Source of the DNA: Paenibacillus lupini
GTDB taxonomy: Bacteria > Bacillota > Bacilli > Paenibacillales > Paenibacillaceae
Assembly (NCBI RefSeq): GCF_011761355.1
Contig: NZ_JAASRW010000003.1
Location: 1 to 64,000 of the forward strand
Direction of reading: 5' to 3'
Length of the DNA stretch: 64,000 nt
Shown: piece by piece, positions 63,666 through 64,000 of the stretch
Layout of the letters: each line of letters opens with the position of its first letter
Position numbering within the stretch: position 1 is the first letter of the stretch
Made by a program: the position numbers and the translations under genes
The notes under the pieces: model-generated
The model's input: the letters and a program-made list of their open reading frames with translations, nothing else
Databases searched by the model: none
What the model was told of the DNA's origin: nothing

Positions 63666-64000
63666 ATGAGCCAAGCAGATTCGATCGGACTCATATTGGA
63701 AGGTGGAGGCATGCGCGGCGTTTATACGGCCGGGGTACTGGAGTTTTTTTCAGAGCATAACATTTATTTTCCATATATGATCGGGGTGTCGGCGGGTGCC
63801 TGCATGGGGGCTAGTTATCTGTCGAGACAGCTTGGACGCAACCGGATCGTGAATGTAGAGTGGGTGAGCGATCCGAGATATATCTCATGGAACAATCTTT
63901 GGAAAAAAGGGCAGCTTTTCGGGATGGACTTTATTTTCGATGAAATCCCAAATAAACATGTTCCATTCGATTACGAAGCTTTCCGGAATAGTCCGGAGGA
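63666..64000 (+). CDS. Patatin-like phospholipase (partial)
   Basis: The first 111 residues of a gene cut by the window edge. ATG 63666 has GGGAGG upstream. GGGMRG (13-18) is the oxyanion loop, and GVSAG with nucleophile S42 is the lipase motif; the dyad Asp would lie beyond the edge. The family removes acyl chains from phospholipids (RssA/YchK group). It may be involved in lipid turnover. Confidence 0.88.
   Translation, partial: MSQADSIGLILEGGGMRGVYTAGVLEFFSEHNIYFPYMIGVSAGACMGASYLSRQLGRNRIVNVEWVSDPRYISWNNLWKKGQLFGMDFIFDEIPNKHVPFDYEAFRNSPE

Overview
The window looks like chromosome of a Paenibacillus-type spore-forming Firmicute. Supporting signs are a 23S-linked tRNA block, a YesM/YesN-type sensor pair in front of an LplA/LplB/YtcP-type sugar ABC transporter, several large secreted polysaccharide-degrading enzymes with CBM, SLH or FIMAH modules, strong AGGAGG ribosome sites and moderate GC content. 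The genus call is inference from gene style. No strain can be named from the sequence.

Layout. 1-1750: the 3' tail of a 23S rRNA gene and 14 tRNA genes, with no 5S gene between them. 1850-10951: a two-component system, a lipoprotein solute-binding protein, two permeases and a secreted pectate lyase, which together read as a pectin-oligosaccharide sensing, uptake and degradation unit. 10966-12936: agmatine to putrescine (aguA-aguB). 13211-15112: two small genes, a VOC protein and msrA. 15300-22983: a secreted GH76 enzyme with CBM6-like and FIMAH modules, a gene remnant consisting only of a signal peptide, and a cell-wall-anchored GH10 xylanase (CBM, CBM9, SLH). 23069-35901: MFS transporter, DUF423, an unassigned glycosidase-like protein, TetR, deaminase, HD phosphohydrolase, a homospermidine-synthase-like/SpeE-like pair, a domain-permuted GH3 beta-glucosidase and a SEC-C protein. 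35966-37018: an AT-rich, minus-strand three-gene island encoding an ADP-ribosyltransferase-like protein and two related small proteins; it may be a toxin-antitoxin-like module. 37246-52270: chemotaxis receptor, hydrolase, ArsR/AHSA1 pair, LysR/MFS divergon, an extra MraY-like transferase, sulfatase/AraC divergon, DUF302, LysR, GNAT, membrane protein and a second two-component system. 52541-59779: beta-mannosidase, then an unassigned helical gene flanked on both sides by arrays of a 125-bp hairpin-pair repeat, then a GT2/PlsY pair. 59865-64000: BNR-type lipoprotein, AraC/GyrI regulator, aldo/keto reductase and the start of a patatin-like phospholipase.

How the genes work together: much of the window serves plant cell-wall use (pectate lyase, xylanase, GH76, GH3, beta-mannosidase, sulfatase, an oligosaccharide ABC transporter, and cre-like sites implying carbon catabolite control). 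A second theme is polyamines: aguA/aguB make putrescine, and the HSS-like/SpeE-like pair could extend it.

The best candidates for something undescribed are three. (1) The 125-bp paired-hairpin arrays at 55160-56070 and 57720-57925 have hairpin centres alternating at 52 and 73 bp, which is a whole number of helical turns, and their stems change in a compensatory way. (2) The ART-like gene is followed by two small genes that are paralogs of each other. (3) An HSS-like gene is paired with an aminopropyltransferase-like gene. Function in all three cases is inference.
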